The notes under the pieces were generated by a model that saw only the letters and a list, made by a program, of their open reading frames with translations, did not search any database and was not told where the DNA came from. Source: Clostridia bacterium (GTDB lineage: Bacteria > Bacillota > Peptococcia > DRI-13 > SV3-B141). From it: DNA of 44,983 bases. The stretch is from positions 1 through 44,983 of the forward strand of contig JAHDSB010000015.1 in NCBI GenBank assembly GCA_018433015.1, read 5' to 3'. This document shows positions 24,866 through 35,205 of the stretch, in pieces. A program made the translations under genes and the position numbers. The stretch's first letter is position 1. Each line of letters starts with the position of its first letter.

Positions 24866-26248
24866 TTATTTCCCCAAGCAAAACTGCGAAAATATTTTAT
24901 CAACAATATCTTCGGCAAGAGATTCACCCGTGACTTCTCCCAGGTTATACCACGCCTGTTTTAGATCTATGGTAATAAAATCGGCGGGCATCTCCATTAC
25001 GGCACTTTCTTCGGCTCCTTTTAATGCTTCCTCAGCTTTAACTAAAGCATCTTTTTGACGAAGATTTGTCAAGATTGTCTTATTATTTACTTCTAATCCT
25101 GGCCCCAAAAATAATTTATTTATTATATCTTCCAATTCTTTTAATCCATATTTTTCCTTAGCTGATATAAATAATAAATTATAATCTTTTAATTGTGACA
25201 CTATTTCCTGCTTCTGATTTTGATTATTCGCAACATCTACTTTATTTACTAAAATAATGACTTTACTTTTAGGGAGTTCCTTAATATAAGATATATCTTC
25301 TGCTGTAACTCCTTCCAATATATCTAAAACATATATTATTATATCTGATTGTTGGATAGCTTCTCTTGTTTTTTTCACACCAATTTTCTCAACAATATCT
25401 TCCGTTTCTCTGATACCCGCGGTATCAATTAAAACTAAAGGAATTCCTCCCAAATTATAATACTCTGCAATTATATCTCTTGTTGTCCCGGGTACATCGG
25501 TAACAATAGCCCTCTTCTCATTTAATAGTGCGTTTAGTAGACTTGACTTTCCCACATTTGGTTTACCTATTAAAACTGTTTTTAATCCATCTCTAATAAT
25601 ACGTCCACTTTTATATGTAGCAATTAGGCTCTCCACCTTTGCTTTAGCATCACCAACTCTTTTAATAATTTCTTCCGTTGTCAATCTGGTAATATCTTCT
25701 TCTGGAAAATCAATATCCGCCTCTAAATATGCTAAAACTTCAGTTATATCCTCTTTTATAGCTTTTATAGCTTGTAAAGTACTTCCTTGAATAGTACTGG
25801 CTGCCGCTACCACTGCTTTTTCTGTTTTTGCATTAATTAAATCCATTATGGCTTCAGCTTGTGATAGGTCAAGCCTCCCATTAAGAAATGCCCTTTTACT
25901 GAACTCCCCTGGTTCTGCTAATCTTGCACCATTTTGTAGCACAAGCTCTAAAATTTTCTTCAGTACTACCATACCACCATGACATTGTAGCTCTACTACG
26001 TTCTCTCCTGTAAAACTATGAGGTTCTCGCATTACTAACGCTAATACCTCATCTATTACAACTCCGCTCTTATCTTTAACATAACCATAAGTTATTGTAT
26101 AATTTGGCTTTTCTCGTAATTGAATACCTTTTTTACTATAAAATACTTTATCTGCAATTACTTCGGCATTTGCTCCAGAGACCCTGATAATCCCAACTCC
26201 GGCAGAACCAAAAGCTGTAGTAATCGCCGCTATGGTATCATTTATCAC
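24866..26248 (-). CDS. mnmE: tRNA-modification GTPase MnmE (TrmE)
   Basis: MnmE is the GTPase half of the cmnm5U34 system. It has 460 residues from GTG at 26248 (Bacillus MnmE has 459). The N-terminal folate-binding domain begins INDTIAAITTAFGSAGVGII. The inserted G domain has G1 GKPNVGKSS (about 228-236), then GTTRD, DTAG and NKVD. The extreme C-terminus FCLGK matches the conserved catalytic-Cys tail C-[ILV]-G-K. The start is chosen from AAGAGG nine bases upstream; a second in-frame GTG at 26257 would be too close to it. It is the first gene of the mnmE-mnmG-rsmG-noc group. Confidence 0.97.
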   Translation of the reverse strand: MINDTIAAITTAFGSAGVGIIRVSGANAEVIADKVFYSKKGIQLREKPNYTITYGYVKDKSGVVIDEVLALVMREPHSFTGENVVELQCHGGMVVLKKILELVLQNGARLAEPGEFSKRAFLNGRLDLSQAEAIMDLINAKTEKAVVAAASTIQGSTLQAIKAIKEDITEVLAYLEADIDFPEEDITRLTTEEIIKRVGDAKAKVESLIATYKSGRIIRDGLKTVLIGKPNVGKSSLLNALLNEKRAIVTDVPGTTRDIIAEYYNLGGIPLVLIDTAGIRETEDIVEKIGVKKTREAIQQSDIIIYVLDILEGVTAEDISYIKELPKSKVIILVNKVDVANNQNQKQEIVSQLKDYNLLFISAKEKYGLKELEDIINKLFLGPGLEVNNKTILTNLRQKDALVKAEEALKGAEESAVMEMPADFITIDLKQAWYNLGEVTGESLAEDIVDKIFSQFCLGK

Positions 26249-26321
26249 ACATTTCACCTCTTGCGTTAAATATACCTTAAATCCTATTATTATCCAAGAT
26301 TTTAATCTTATACAACATTTA

Positions 26322-26354
26322 GAAAAAATAAAAGTCTGGTTGTTGAGCCAGACT
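26322..26354 (-). terminator. Terminator of the rpmH-rnpA-yidD-yidC-khpB operon
   Basis: On the minus strand, AGTCTGG and CCAGACT form a 7-bp stem (26354-26348 with 26339-26333, 8-nt loop) followed by TTTTATTTTTTC, about 20 bases after the khpB stop. Confidence 0.8.
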
Positions 26355-26375
26355 GATACTTTTATTAATTATATT

Positions 26376-27005
26376 TTAATTTATTTTTTTTCTTAATGAT
26401 ATTACTACTTTACGATAAGGTTCTTCACCTTCGCTTATTGTTTGGACATTCCGGTCACTTTGCAAAGTAGTGTGAATTATTCTTCTCTCTTGAGGATTCA
26501 TTGGCTCTAATACAACACGGTGTCCGGTCCTTTTTACCTTATCTGCTAGTCTATGTGCAAGTTTAATTAATGTATCTTCTCTTCTCTTTCTATATCCTTC
26601 TGCATCTAATATTATCTTTTTTCTTTCCTGTTGATCTTTATTACCAACTAGATTAACTAAATACTGTAACGCGTCTAACGTTTCCCCTCTTCTACCTATG
26701 ATTAGTCCCAAATCTCCTCCAACCATAGTAAGTTTTAGACATTCACTATCTTCTTTAGCTATAACCGTCGTCTTAATATTCATTTTTTCCGTTACTTGTT
26801 CTAAGAATCTCTTTGTTACTTTATTTCGATCAAGTTTTTCTGTAACTCGTATTAGTGCAGGTTTAGCTCCTACCAATCCTAAAAAGCCCTTACTCGCTTC
26901 CTTTAATATTTCAATTTCCGCTTCATCTTTAGTAATCTGTAATTCACTTAAACCTTTCCTTACCGCTTCCTCAACAGAACGAGCTGTTACTTCTATGCTT
27001 CTCAT
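26376..27005 (-). CDS. khpB: RNA-binding protein KhpB (Jag/EloR)
   Basis: This cytosolic RNA-binding protein has 209 residues with the standard three parts. The Jag N-terminal domain is at 1-50 (GLSELQITKDEAEIEILKE and GFLGLVGAKPA). The KH domain is centred on GLIIGRRGETLDALQYL (about 95-112; here GRRG replaces the usual GKRG). The C-terminal R3H domain includes PMNPQERRIIHTTLQSD. In other Firmicutes KhpB works with KhpA in controlling cell elongation and mRNA. Its ATG overlaps the yidC stop (ATGA), so it is translationally coupled, and a terminator follows. Confidence 0.95.
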   Translation of the reverse strand: MRSIEVTARSVEEAVRKGLSELQITKDEAEIEILKEASKGFLGLVGAKPALIRVTEKLDRNKVTKRFLEQVTEKMNIKTTVIAKEDSECLKLTMVGGDLGLIIGRRGETLDALQYLVNLVGNKDQQERKKIILDAEGYRKRREDTLIKLAHRLADKVKRTGHRVVLEPMNPQERRIIHTTLQSDRNVQTISEGEEPYRKVVISLRKKIN

Positions 27006-27673
27006 TTACCACCCACTTCCCCCTTTTGCATAGCGGGCTGACGATTGATATATAGCTGCTGTAGAGTTCCAAATACGCTAAAGAATATCCAATATAAACC
27101 TAACCCCGCCGGGAACTTAATACTAACATAAGCAATAAAAATGGGCATTATATATAGCATGGTTTTTTGGGTTCCCGCCATGGCATCATCACCTCCAGTA
27201 GGTGATGTTAGCTTTGTTTGTAAGTAAGTTGTCAGTCCAACTATTACTGGTATTATATAATACGGATCTGGATTCTTTAAATGAGGAATCCATAAAAAAC
27301 TAGAACCTAAATCAGCATATTGAAAATCCCTTAAAGCCTGAAATAACGCAATGATTATCGGCATTTGAACTAATAAAGGGAGACATCCCGACATAGGATT
27401 AACCTTATTTTCCTTATATATTTCCATAATAGCTTGATTAGCTTTTTCCGGATTCTTTTTATATTTGGCCTGTATTTTTTTAACTTCAGGCTGAATTTCT
27501 TGCATTTTTTTCATAGAATGCATTTGTTTATATGATAAAGGATATAAAACAAGTTTAAGCAATAATGTAAACATTATTATAGCTAATGCATAACTAGGTA
27601 TTCCAATATTTACTGTTATTTGATAAAAAAATTGTAATACGGATGCTATACCACTAACGAGCGATTGCCACAA
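27002..27673 (-). CDS. yidC: Membrane protein insertase YidC (short Oxa1 type)
   Basis: This is the Gram-positive short form, 223 residues, inserting proteins into the cytoplasmic membrane. About five hydrophobic helices are visible; the cytosolic hairpin KKMQEIQPEVKKIQAKYKKN (about 55-74) and NPMSGCLPLLVQMPIIIALF (about 91-110) are signature segments. No lipobox is present at the start, unlike Bacillus SpoIIIJ/YqjG. The only plausible start is TTG at 27673, because no ATG, GTG or TTG lies upstream in frame. It lacks an adjacent strong ribosome site; AAGGAGG is 38 bases upstream across a hairpin (separate entry). Confidence 0.93.
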   Translation of the reverse strand: MWQSLVSGIASVLQFFYQITVNIGIPSYALAIIMFTLLLKLVLYPLSYKQMHSMKKMQEIQPEVKKIQAKYKKNPEKANQAIMEIYKENKVNPMSGCLPLLVQMPIIIALFQALRDFQYADLGSSFLWIPHLKNPDPYYIIPVIVGLTTYLQTKLTSPTGGDDAMAGTQKTMLYIMPIFIAYVSIKFPAGLGLYWIFFSVFGTLQQLYINRQPAMQKGEVGGK

Positions 27674-27717
27674 ATTATTCCCGTTACAAATTTGATTCTG
27701 TAACGGTTCACCTCCTT
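27674..27717 (-). promoter_or_regulatory. yidC ribosome-binding site with an intervening hairpin
   Basis: On the minus strand the order is AAGGAGG (27717-27711), TGAA, a perfect 8-bp inverted repeat CCGTTACA...TGTAACGG (27706-27699 with 27688-27681, 10-nt loop), GAATAAT, then the TTG start at 27673. Linear spacing between site and start is 37 bases, too far. If the hairpin folds, the effective spacing becomes about 11 bases. Confidence 0.6.
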
Positions 27718-27721
27718 CTCT

Positions 27722-27931
27722 TTACTTAACTGGATCATATCCACCCGGATGAAAGGGATGACATTTAAGTATACGTTTAATTGCTAAATAGCATCCTTTA
27801 TAAGGCCCAAACTTTAAAATAGCCTGGTAAGTATACTCTGAACAAGTTGGATAGAAACGACAAGTAGGCCCTTTTAATGGAGAAATATATTTTTGATATA
27901 TCCGGACCAAGGTAAGTAACACTCTTTTCAT
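27722..27931 (-). CDS. yidD: Membrane protein insertion efficiency factor YidD
   Basis: This small basic protein of 69 residues assists YidC-dependent insertion. The family pattern is complete: [20 protein letters not shown]-like N-terminal part (here [20 protein letters not shown]), [14 protein letters not shown], then the His/Pro-rich [11 protein letters not shown] tail. ATG at 27931 is chosen; a GTG one codon earlier (27934) touches the rnpA stop and is equally possible. It lies between rnpA and yidC, the universal order. Confidence 0.93.
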   Translation of the reverse strand: MKRVLLTLVRIYQKYISPLKGPTCRFYPTCSEYTYQAILKFGPYKGCYLAIKRILKCHPFHPGGYDPVK

Positions 27932-27933
27932 CA

Positions 27934-28289
27934 CTATTCATCCCTATTTAAATTTAATAAATGTGCTTTCTTTAATAGAATCCCAATATTTTTTTCAATT
28001 TCATGCAAAGACATACCAATGATTCTATTACGCGCTATTAAAATTATATCACAAGATTTATCAATATAGTGGATATATGGCTTTATAGCATGTCTCATTT
28101 GCCGTTTTATTCTATTTCTTAATACGGCTGTACCTAGCTTTTTAGCTACAGCAAAACCAATTCTCGAATTCTTACTATCTTCCCTTTTATATGAATAAAG
28201 TACTAAATAAGGATTTGCTATAGATTTTCCCTTACGATGAATTTTTCTGAAATCTTCTTTTTTTTTAATCGATATTTATATGGTAACAA
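27934..28289 (-). pseudogene. rnpA: Ribonuclease P protein component RnpA, interrupted by a one-base shift
   Basis: RnpA is the protein subunit of RNase P. Frame 1 starts at TTG 28289 (AAGGTGG five bases upstream) and reads LPYKYRLKK, then enters an A9 tract (28266-28258 on the minus strand). The protein continues in another frame as KEDFRKIHRKGKSIANPYL and onward through the signature RNRIKRQMRHAIKPYI to TAG at 27936-27934. One extra A would give an intact 118-residue RnpA with the usual RLKKKEDF start. Frame 1 itself stops soon after the tract. The rest shows no damage, and rnpA is normally essential, so a homopolymer sequencing error or slippage-dependent expression is more likely than a dead gene. 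It lies between rpmH and yidD as expected. Confidence 0.88.
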
Positions 28290-28364
28290 TAATACCACCT
28301 TAATTTTATTATTTTACTATTACTATTTTACCCTAATACAACTAAAAGGCCACATCAAGCGGCC

Positions 28365-28499
28365 TTAAGCTGATAATTTTTTTCTTCCTTTCGTACGTCT
28401 ACGTTTTAAAACGTTCCGCCCACCTTGACTCTTCATCCTATTAAGAAATCCATGAACTCTTTTATGCTTACGGTTCTTGGGCTGATAAGTTCTTTTCAA
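28365..28499 (-). CDS. rpmH: 50S ribosomal protein L34
   Basis: This 44-residue basic ribosomal protein reads [17 protein letters not shown] then [20 protein letters not shown], essentially the L34 consensus. Start TTG at 28499 is preceded by GGAGG at about eight bases; longer in-frame extension to 28610 is not protein-like and overlaps the promoter. It is the first gene of the leftward rpmH-rnpA-yidD-yidC-khpB operon and faces dnaA across the origin. Confidence 0.96.
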   Translation of the reverse strand: MKRTYQPKNRKHKRVHGFLNRMKSQGGRNVLKRRRTKGRKKLSA

Positions 28500-28563
28500 T
28501 ACTAACACCTCCTGCCAAAGCACCATCCCGTACATTTTCATTTTTTTTGTCACATACAAAAAA

Positions 28564-28592
28564 ATTATAAAGCAGACTGGATTAGATGTCAA
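28564..28592 (-). promoter_or_regulatory. Consensus sigma-A promoter of rpmH
   Basis: Minus strand TTGACA (28592-28587), 17-base spacer, TATAAT (28569-28564): a perfect vegetative promoter 65 bases before the rpmH start. The nearest DnaA box begins 11 bases upstream of the -35. Confidence 0.85.
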
Positions 28593-28602
28593 GAATAATA
28601 GT

Positions 28603-28791
28603 TTATCCACGAATTGTGGATAACTTATGGTTTTGTTTGTGTATAAAGATTAATTATTGTTGATAACTTAAACTAATTCTGGTATGATGTTAACAAAAAG
28701 CGGTGTTTAACCACATAATTATCCACATCTTGTGGACAACTATGTGGATAATTTATTATATCATTATATATTTATGTTTTGTTGTGGATTA
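28603..28791. other. oriC: Replication origin, upstream DnaA-box cluster
   Basis: Between rpmH and dnaA there are three perfect TTATCCACA boxes: minus at 28615-28623, plus at 28719-28727, minus at 28743-28751. There are also single-mismatch boxes at 28603-28611, 28658-28666, 28707-28715, 28731-28739 and 28783-28791. Such a cluster beside dnaA is the first half of the bipartite Firmicutes origin and probably also autoregulates dnaA. The 120 bases from there to dnaA are AT-rich, with no further clear signal. Confidence 0.93.
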
Positions 28792-28912
28792 TTTTTTTTA
28801 AATCTGCATGGGCCGTCGTGTCTTTTTCTTAGTTTAAACTTTAATATTTCATTGTATTTTATAGATAATTTAAAATTATCATAAATATCTCAGCATCTTA
28901 GGAGGTTTTTTC

Positions 28913-30268
28913 ATGGTTAAAAACCATCTCTCCGAAACGTGGCAAAGTATACTTCACTTATTAGAACAAGAATTATCGAAACCAAGTTTCGATACATGGT
29001 TAAAATCTACAAAACTAATTTCTTATAAAGATCATATTTTAACCATTGTAGTCCCTAATGAATTTGCAAAGGATTGGTTAGAAACCCGTTATTTTAATTT
29101 AATCAAAAACACAGCTACCCAAGTTGTTAACGAAGATGTTTCTCTAAACTTTGTAATTCAAGGTCATGAAAATGCTTTGGAAAAACCACAATACGAAAAA
29201 TTTAAACCTTACCCCAAAGCAAATCTTAATAGTGATTACGGTGCTTCAACATTAAACCCCAAATATGTTTTTGATACTTTCGTTGTAGGTAACAGTAACC
29301 GCTTTGCTCATGCCGCTTCCCTTGCTGTGGCGGAAGCTATAGCTAAAGCATACAACCCCCTATTTATTTACGGCGGAGTAGGTTTAGGTAAAACCCACCT
29401 TATGCACGCTATAGGTCACTATGTTCTTGATTACCATAAAAATTTGCGCGTCATGTACGTTTCTTCAGAAAAATTTACTAATGAACTTATCAATGCCATC
29501 CGTGACGATAAAACTGCCCAATTTCGCAACAAATATAGAGGTATTGATGTACTTCTCATTGATGACATTCAATTTTTAGCCGGCAAAGAAAGAACTCAAG
29601 AAGAATTCTTCCACACATTTAATGCCTTACATGATGCTAATAAACAAATTATTATTTCCAGTGATCGTCCGCCCAAAGATATTCCTACTTTAGAAGACCG
29701 TTTACGTTCCCGTTTTGAATGGGGCTTAATTACAGACATTCAACCCCCTGATTTAGAAACTAGAATAGCTATTCTAAGAAAAAAATCTGAACTGGATAAT
29801 TTAAATATCCCCAATGAAGTCATGGTTTATATCGCTAATAAAATTCAATCAAATATTAGAGAATTGGAAGGAGCTCTTATTAGAGTTATTGCCTATTCTT
29901 CATTAAGTAAAAAAGATATTACTATGGATTTATGTATAGAAGCTCTAAAAGATATCTTACCTGATAGCCGACCGAAAATAATTACAGCAGCCCTCATACA
30001 AAATATCGTAGCAGAACATTTTGGTTTAAAGGTGGATGATTTTAAATCCAAAAGAAGAACCCGGGATATTGCTTTTCCAAGACAATTAGCTATGTACCTT
30101 TGTCGTGAATTAACAGACTTATCCTTACCTAAAATCGGTGAAGAATTTGGGGGCAGAGATCATACAACAGTTATCCACGCTCACGAAAAAATCTCTACTG
30201 ATTCTAAAAAAGATCCACAACTCGAAGCAACTATAAAAACACTGATAGAAAAATTACAAAACAATTAA
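28913..30268 (+). CDS. dnaA: Chromosomal replication initiator DnaA
   Basis: This AAA+ initiator has 451 residues. Domain I (1-85) begins with the typical [20 protein letters not shown]; a short linker domain II follows. Domain III has Walker [10 protein letters not shown] (154-162), the trio-contact segment [17 protein letters not shown] and Walker [21 protein letters not shown]. Domain IV ends with the DnaA-box reader [15 protein letters not shown]. All motifs are intact. AGGAGG precedes the ATG. It is the first gene of the rightward arm and is flanked on both sides by DnaA boxes. Confidence 0.98.
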   Translation: MVKNHLSETWQSILHLLEQELSKPSFDTWLKSTKLISYKDHILTIVVPNEFAKDWLETRYFNLIKNTATQVVNEDVSLNFVIQGHENALEKPQYEKFKPYPKANLNSDYGASTLNPKYVFDTFVVGNSNRFAHAASLAVAEAIAKAYNPLFIYGGVGLGKTHLMHAIGHYVLDYHKNLRVMYVSSEKFTNELINAIRDDKTAQFRNKYRGIDVLLIDDIQFLAGKERTQEEFFHTFNALHDANKQIIISSDRPPKDIPTLEDRLRSRFEWGLITDIQPPDLETRIAILRKKSELDNLNIPNEVMVYIANKIQSNIRELEGALIRVIAYSSLSKKDITMDLCIEALKDILPDSRPKIITAALIQNIVAEHFGLKVDDFKSKRRTRDIAFPRQLAMYLCRELTDLSLPKIGEEFGGRDHTTVIHAHEKISTDSKKDPQLEATIKTLIEKLQNN

Positions 30269-30340
30269 CTGTGGAAAACTTTCACTATAAGCTGTGATTA
30301 TCCTGTGAGTAATATATTTTTTTAATTTTAATGTACAAAA

Positions 30341-30475
30341 TGTGGACAACTATTTACACTTGTCCACATTTTATCAACCTAACTCACAGCTACATATATC
30401 CACAGAATTTTACCTTTTCCACATATCCACAAGCCCTACTACTATTACTAATGATTTTATACATTACTAAATAAT
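30341..30475 (+). other. oriC: Replication origin, unwinding half: DnaA boxes, DnaA-trios and AT-rich DUE
   Basis: Between dnaA and dnaN lie boxes TGTGGACAA (30341-30349, minus), TTGTCCACA (30360-30368), ATATCCACA (30396-30404) and ATATCCACA (30423-30431). The last is followed by AGCC and then the three-base series CTA CTA CTA TTA CTA (30436-30450), the complement of 3'-GAT/AAT DnaA-trios, and an AT-rich run to 30475. This box / GC-rich spacer / trio / AT-rich order matches the basal unwinding system described for Bacillus subtilis. Confidence 0.85.
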
Positions 30476-30495
30476 AGGCCAGGAGGAATACAGCT

Positions 30496-31599
30496 ATGAA
30501 ATTTACAGCTACCAAAGACAATCTTTCATTTGCTGTTACAGCTGTACAAAAAGCCGTTAGTACCAAGAGTTCACTCGCTGTATTAACGTGCATTAAGATA
30601 GAAGCACAGGGTAACATGCTTTATTTTTCTGCAACAGACTTAGAAATGGGTATACAATGTAACACCCCTGCAGATGTCAGTGAAGAAGGAGTTATTATTG
30701 TACCAGCCCGATATTTTGCAGAAATAGTAAAAAAATTGCCAGATTCTTTAATCACTATATATTTGGCTAATGACAATAAATTAATAATTAACTTTGATCA
30801 ATCTCAATTAACTTTAAATACACTTCCACCAGATGATTTTCCTAATATTCCTGATTTTAAAGGTGAAAATGTTATTGAAGTTAACTCAGCCATACTTAAA
30901 AAAATGATTCGTCAAACAGTGTTTGCAGCAGGTGTAGACGAATTTCGTCCTCTATTCACAGGAATACTATGTGAAGTAAAAGATAATATTTTACGAATGA
31001 TTGCTACAGATACGCATCGTCTAGCATTACGTCAAGGTACTCCACAAAAAAATCCTGATGAAGATGTGAGTTTTATTGTTCCAGCTAAAATGTTGTCTGA
31101 AGTTGCTCGCTTAATTTATGAAGATGATGAAACTTGTTACATTTGCCTTTATAAGAATCTTGTATCTTTTACCATTGCTAATATTCGTATTATATGTCGC
31201 TTATTAGACGGACAATTTCCCGATTATAAACAAGTAATACCTGTACAATATAAGACTAAAGCCTTAATTAAAGTAAAAAATTTACAAAATGCTCTAGATA
31301 GAGTATCTTTATTTACTATGTCTAATGACAATAGCAATACTATCCACATAAATGTCGAAAACAATTTAATTACTGCTTCTTCCCAATCAGAATTAGGTCA
31401 AGGGTATGAACAACTAAACATTGAAACTGAAGGTATCCCAGTTATGATATCTTTCAATGCTCGCTACTTATTAGATGTGTTCAAGATATTAGAATCAGAA
31501 ACTGCAACAATAGAGTTTACAGGACCTTTAAGTCCTTGTATTATTAGACCTACGGAAAATGATAATTTTCTATATTTAGTTTTACCTGTTAGATCATAA
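30496..31599 (+). CDS. dnaN: DNA polymerase III beta subunit (sliding clamp)
   Basis: This is the ring-shaped processivity clamp, 367 residues with three repeated clamp domains. Markers are the N-terminal MKFTATKDNLSFAVTAVQKA, the mid-region FAAGVDEFRPLFTGILCE and ATDTHRLALRQG, and the C-terminal LVLPVRS, close to the usual (L)PMR(L) end. AGGAGG lies before the ATG. It follows the unwinding region and precedes recF by 18 bases; the small S4-domain gene often found between dnaN and recF in Bacillus is absent. Confidence 0.97.
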   Translation: MKFTATKDNLSFAVTAVQKAVSTKSSLAVLTCIKIEAQGNMLYFSATDLEMGIQCNTPADVSEEGVIIVPARYFAEIVKKLPDSLITIYLANDNKLIINFDQSQLTLNTLPPDDFPNIPDFKGENVIEVNSAILKKMIRQTVFAAGVDEFRPLFTGILCEVKDNILRMIATDTHRLALRQGTPQKNPDEDVSFIVPAKMLSEVARLIYEDDETCYICLYKNLVSFTIANIRIICRLLDGQFPDYKQVIPVQYKTKALIKVKNLQNALDRVSLFTMSNDNSNTIHINVENNLITASSQSELGQGYEQLNIETEGIPVMISFNARYLLDVFKILESETATIEFTGPLSPCIIRPTENDNFLYLVLPVRS

Positions 31600-31617
31600 G
31601 AGGAGGGGGTTTACCCC

Positions 31618-32742
31618 TTGTATTTAACTAATCTAAAACTTAATAAATATCGAAATTATGACCAGTTGAATGTAGATTTTTCAGCCCATATAAATATTAT
31701 TGTTGGGGAAAATGCCCAAGGCAAAACTAATTTGATTGAAGCTATTTACTATCTTTCCTCAGCTAAAACTTATCGTATTGCACGGGATAATCAATTAGCT
31801 AAATGGAATGATAATTTTTTTTCTATCTTAGGAGAATTAACAAATAAAAACGGTAAAGTAGTAATTAATGTTCAATATCAGAACAAAGATGGACAGAATA
31901 ATAAAGAAATAAAAATTAATGGTCTGAAAATAAAACGCCTAGCTGATTTATTAGGGAATGCTATGGTTGTTCTCTTTGCTCCTGAAGACTTGAATATAAT
32001 AAAAGGCTCCCCTGCAGAAAGAAGGAAGCTCTTAGATCATGATATTTCTCAAGTTAGTTCTAGTTACTATATAAAATTACAAAAATTTAATCGTTTACTT
32101 ACTCAACGTAATGCATTATTAAAAAAAATAGGCAGTAGAAATGCTAAAAAGGAAGAGTTACAAGTTTGGAATGAACAACTTGTAGACATTGGTTCTGATA
32201 TAATAATAAAAAGATTAGAGGTGCTAGAGAAATTAGTACCTTTAACACGTCTCATGCAAAGAAAACTTACAAAAGGACAAGAAAATTTAGATATAAAATA
32301 TCTCTTAAACAGACAGAAAGAATTGAAAAAACATGATAATATTAAATTATTATTACTTGAGGAGTTAGATAAAACAGCCGAAGAGGAAATCAGACGTGGT
32401 ATTACTTTATGGGGTCCTCATCGTGATGATCTATTAATCCTTTTAAATGGCAATAATTTAAAATTATATGGATCTCAAGGACAACACAGAACCTCAGTTT
32501 TAGCTATAAAACTTGCCGAATTGGAGTTTTTTAAAGCAGAATCAGGAGAATACCCTATATTACTTTTGGATGATGTTTTATCAGAATTAGATTCTCAAAG
32601 AAAAAATATGCTTTTAAACACTATTCAAGAAAGATGTATTCAATGTTTTATTACTACCACAGAGGATTTAGATTATCTATGGGATGATAGAACTTGTATA
32701 AAAAAATTTAATATAAGCAATGGTTATTTAATTCAACCATAA
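31618..32742 (+). CDS. recF: DNA replication and repair protein RecF
   Basis: This SMC-like ATPase loads RecA at gaps. It has 374 residues. The N-terminus reads YLTNLKLNKYRNYDQL. Walker A is GENAQGKTN (30-38). The conserved FAPEDLNIIKGSPAERRKLLD, the signature YGSQGQHRTSVLAIKLAE and Walker B PILLLDDVLSELD near the C-terminus are all intact. Start TTG at 31618 with AGGAGGGGG eight bases upstream. It lies in the dnaA-dnaN-recF-remB-gyrB series. Confidence 0.96.
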   Translation: MYLTNLKLNKYRNYDQLNVDFSAHINIIVGENAQGKTNLIEAIYYLSSAKTYRIARDNQLAKWNDNFFSILGELTNKNGKVVINVQYQNKDGQNNKEIKINGLKIKRLADLLGNAMVVLFAPEDLNIIKGSPAERRKLLDHDISQVSSSYYIKLQKFNRLLTQRNALLKKIGSRNAKKEELQVWNEQLVDIGSDIIIKRLEVLEKLVPLTRLMQRKLTKGQENLDIKYLLNRQKELKKHDNIKLLLLEELDKTAEEEIRRGITLWGPHRDDLLILLNGNNLKLYGSQGQHRTSVLAIKLAELEFFKAESGEYPILLLDDVLSELDSQRKNMLLNTIQERCIQCFITTTEDLDYLWDDRTCIKKFNISNGYLIQP

Positions 32743-32753
32743 GGAGGATAACG

Positions 32754-33011
32754 GTGTTTTTGCATTTAGGAGGAGACGTTACTGTTTTAAGAAAGGATAT
32801 TGTTGGTATCTTTGATCTAGAATCAACAAAAAATCCTATTACGAAAGAATTTTTAGAAATAGCAAAAAATGAACACTCTATTATCAAAATAATGGACAAA
32901 CAACCTAGTAAAAGTTTTATAATAGTCGGAGATAATGTATACTACTCCCCCATTTCCTCTAACACTTTACAAAAAAGAACTTTAAATAAACAAGGTTTGA
33001 GTGAAGAGTAA
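32754..33011 (+). CDS. remB: RemB/YaaB family protein (DUF370)
   Basis: The protein has 85 residues. The first block FLHLGGDVTVLRKDIVGIFD and the later KSFIIVGDNVYYSPISSNTL match the DUF370 family of RemA/RemB, the latter (YaaB) encoded between recF and gyrB in Bacillus. RemA is a DNA-binding activator of matrix genes; the role of RemB is less clear. The GTG start is preceded by AAGGAGG. The 120 bases before gyrB hold no gene. Confidence 0.85.
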   Translation: MFLHLGGDVTVLRKDIVGIFDLESTKNPITKEFLEIAKNEHSIIKIMDKQPSKSFIIVGDNVYYSPISSNTLQKRTLNKQGLSEE

Positions 33012-33119
33012 AATCCGTAACGGATACTTTACTGCTTTCCTCGATTCAACTAACCTCTTAGTAGGAGATAAGTACAGTTATCATGGGGGAAAGGTTTACT
33101 TTATCCGATAGTATATTGA

Positions 33120-35024
<1,905 letters not shown>

Positions 35025-35033
35025 TATAAATAT

Positions 35034-35068
35034 CCTGTATATCTTTTGAGGTATACAGGTTTTTTTTG
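35034..35068 (+). terminator. Terminator after gyrB
   Basis: CCTGTATATC (35034-35043) pairs with GGTATACAGG (35050-35059), ten pairs including one G-U, 6-nt loop, followed by a run of eight to nine T. Confidence 0.9.
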
Positions 35069-35084
35069 TATTCGACATTATTTG

Positions 35085-35127
35085 ATAATTTACACATATT
35101 GTAAATTATGATTATATTGATTAGAAT
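35085..35127 (+). promoter_or_regulatory. Promoter with operator-like inverted repeat before the receiver-domain gene
   Basis: TTGTAA (35099-35104) and TAGAAT (35122-35127) are 17 bases apart. A perfect 9-bp inverted repeat ATAATTTAC / GTAAATTAT (35085-35093 with 35101-35109) overlaps the -35, which suggests a regulator site. Confidence 0.45.
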
Positions 35128-35205
35128 GTATTTGTATGTGATTTCAATAATAATTTTGTTGTATAAGTTAAATTAAAAGGGATTTTTCCAAGAAGGTGGT
35201 TTAAT

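Noticed and set aside
28365-28610. Extended 81-residue form of L34
   Set aside because: The extra N-terminal residues are not conserved in L34 and overlap the consensus promoter; the TTG at 28499 has the ribosome site.
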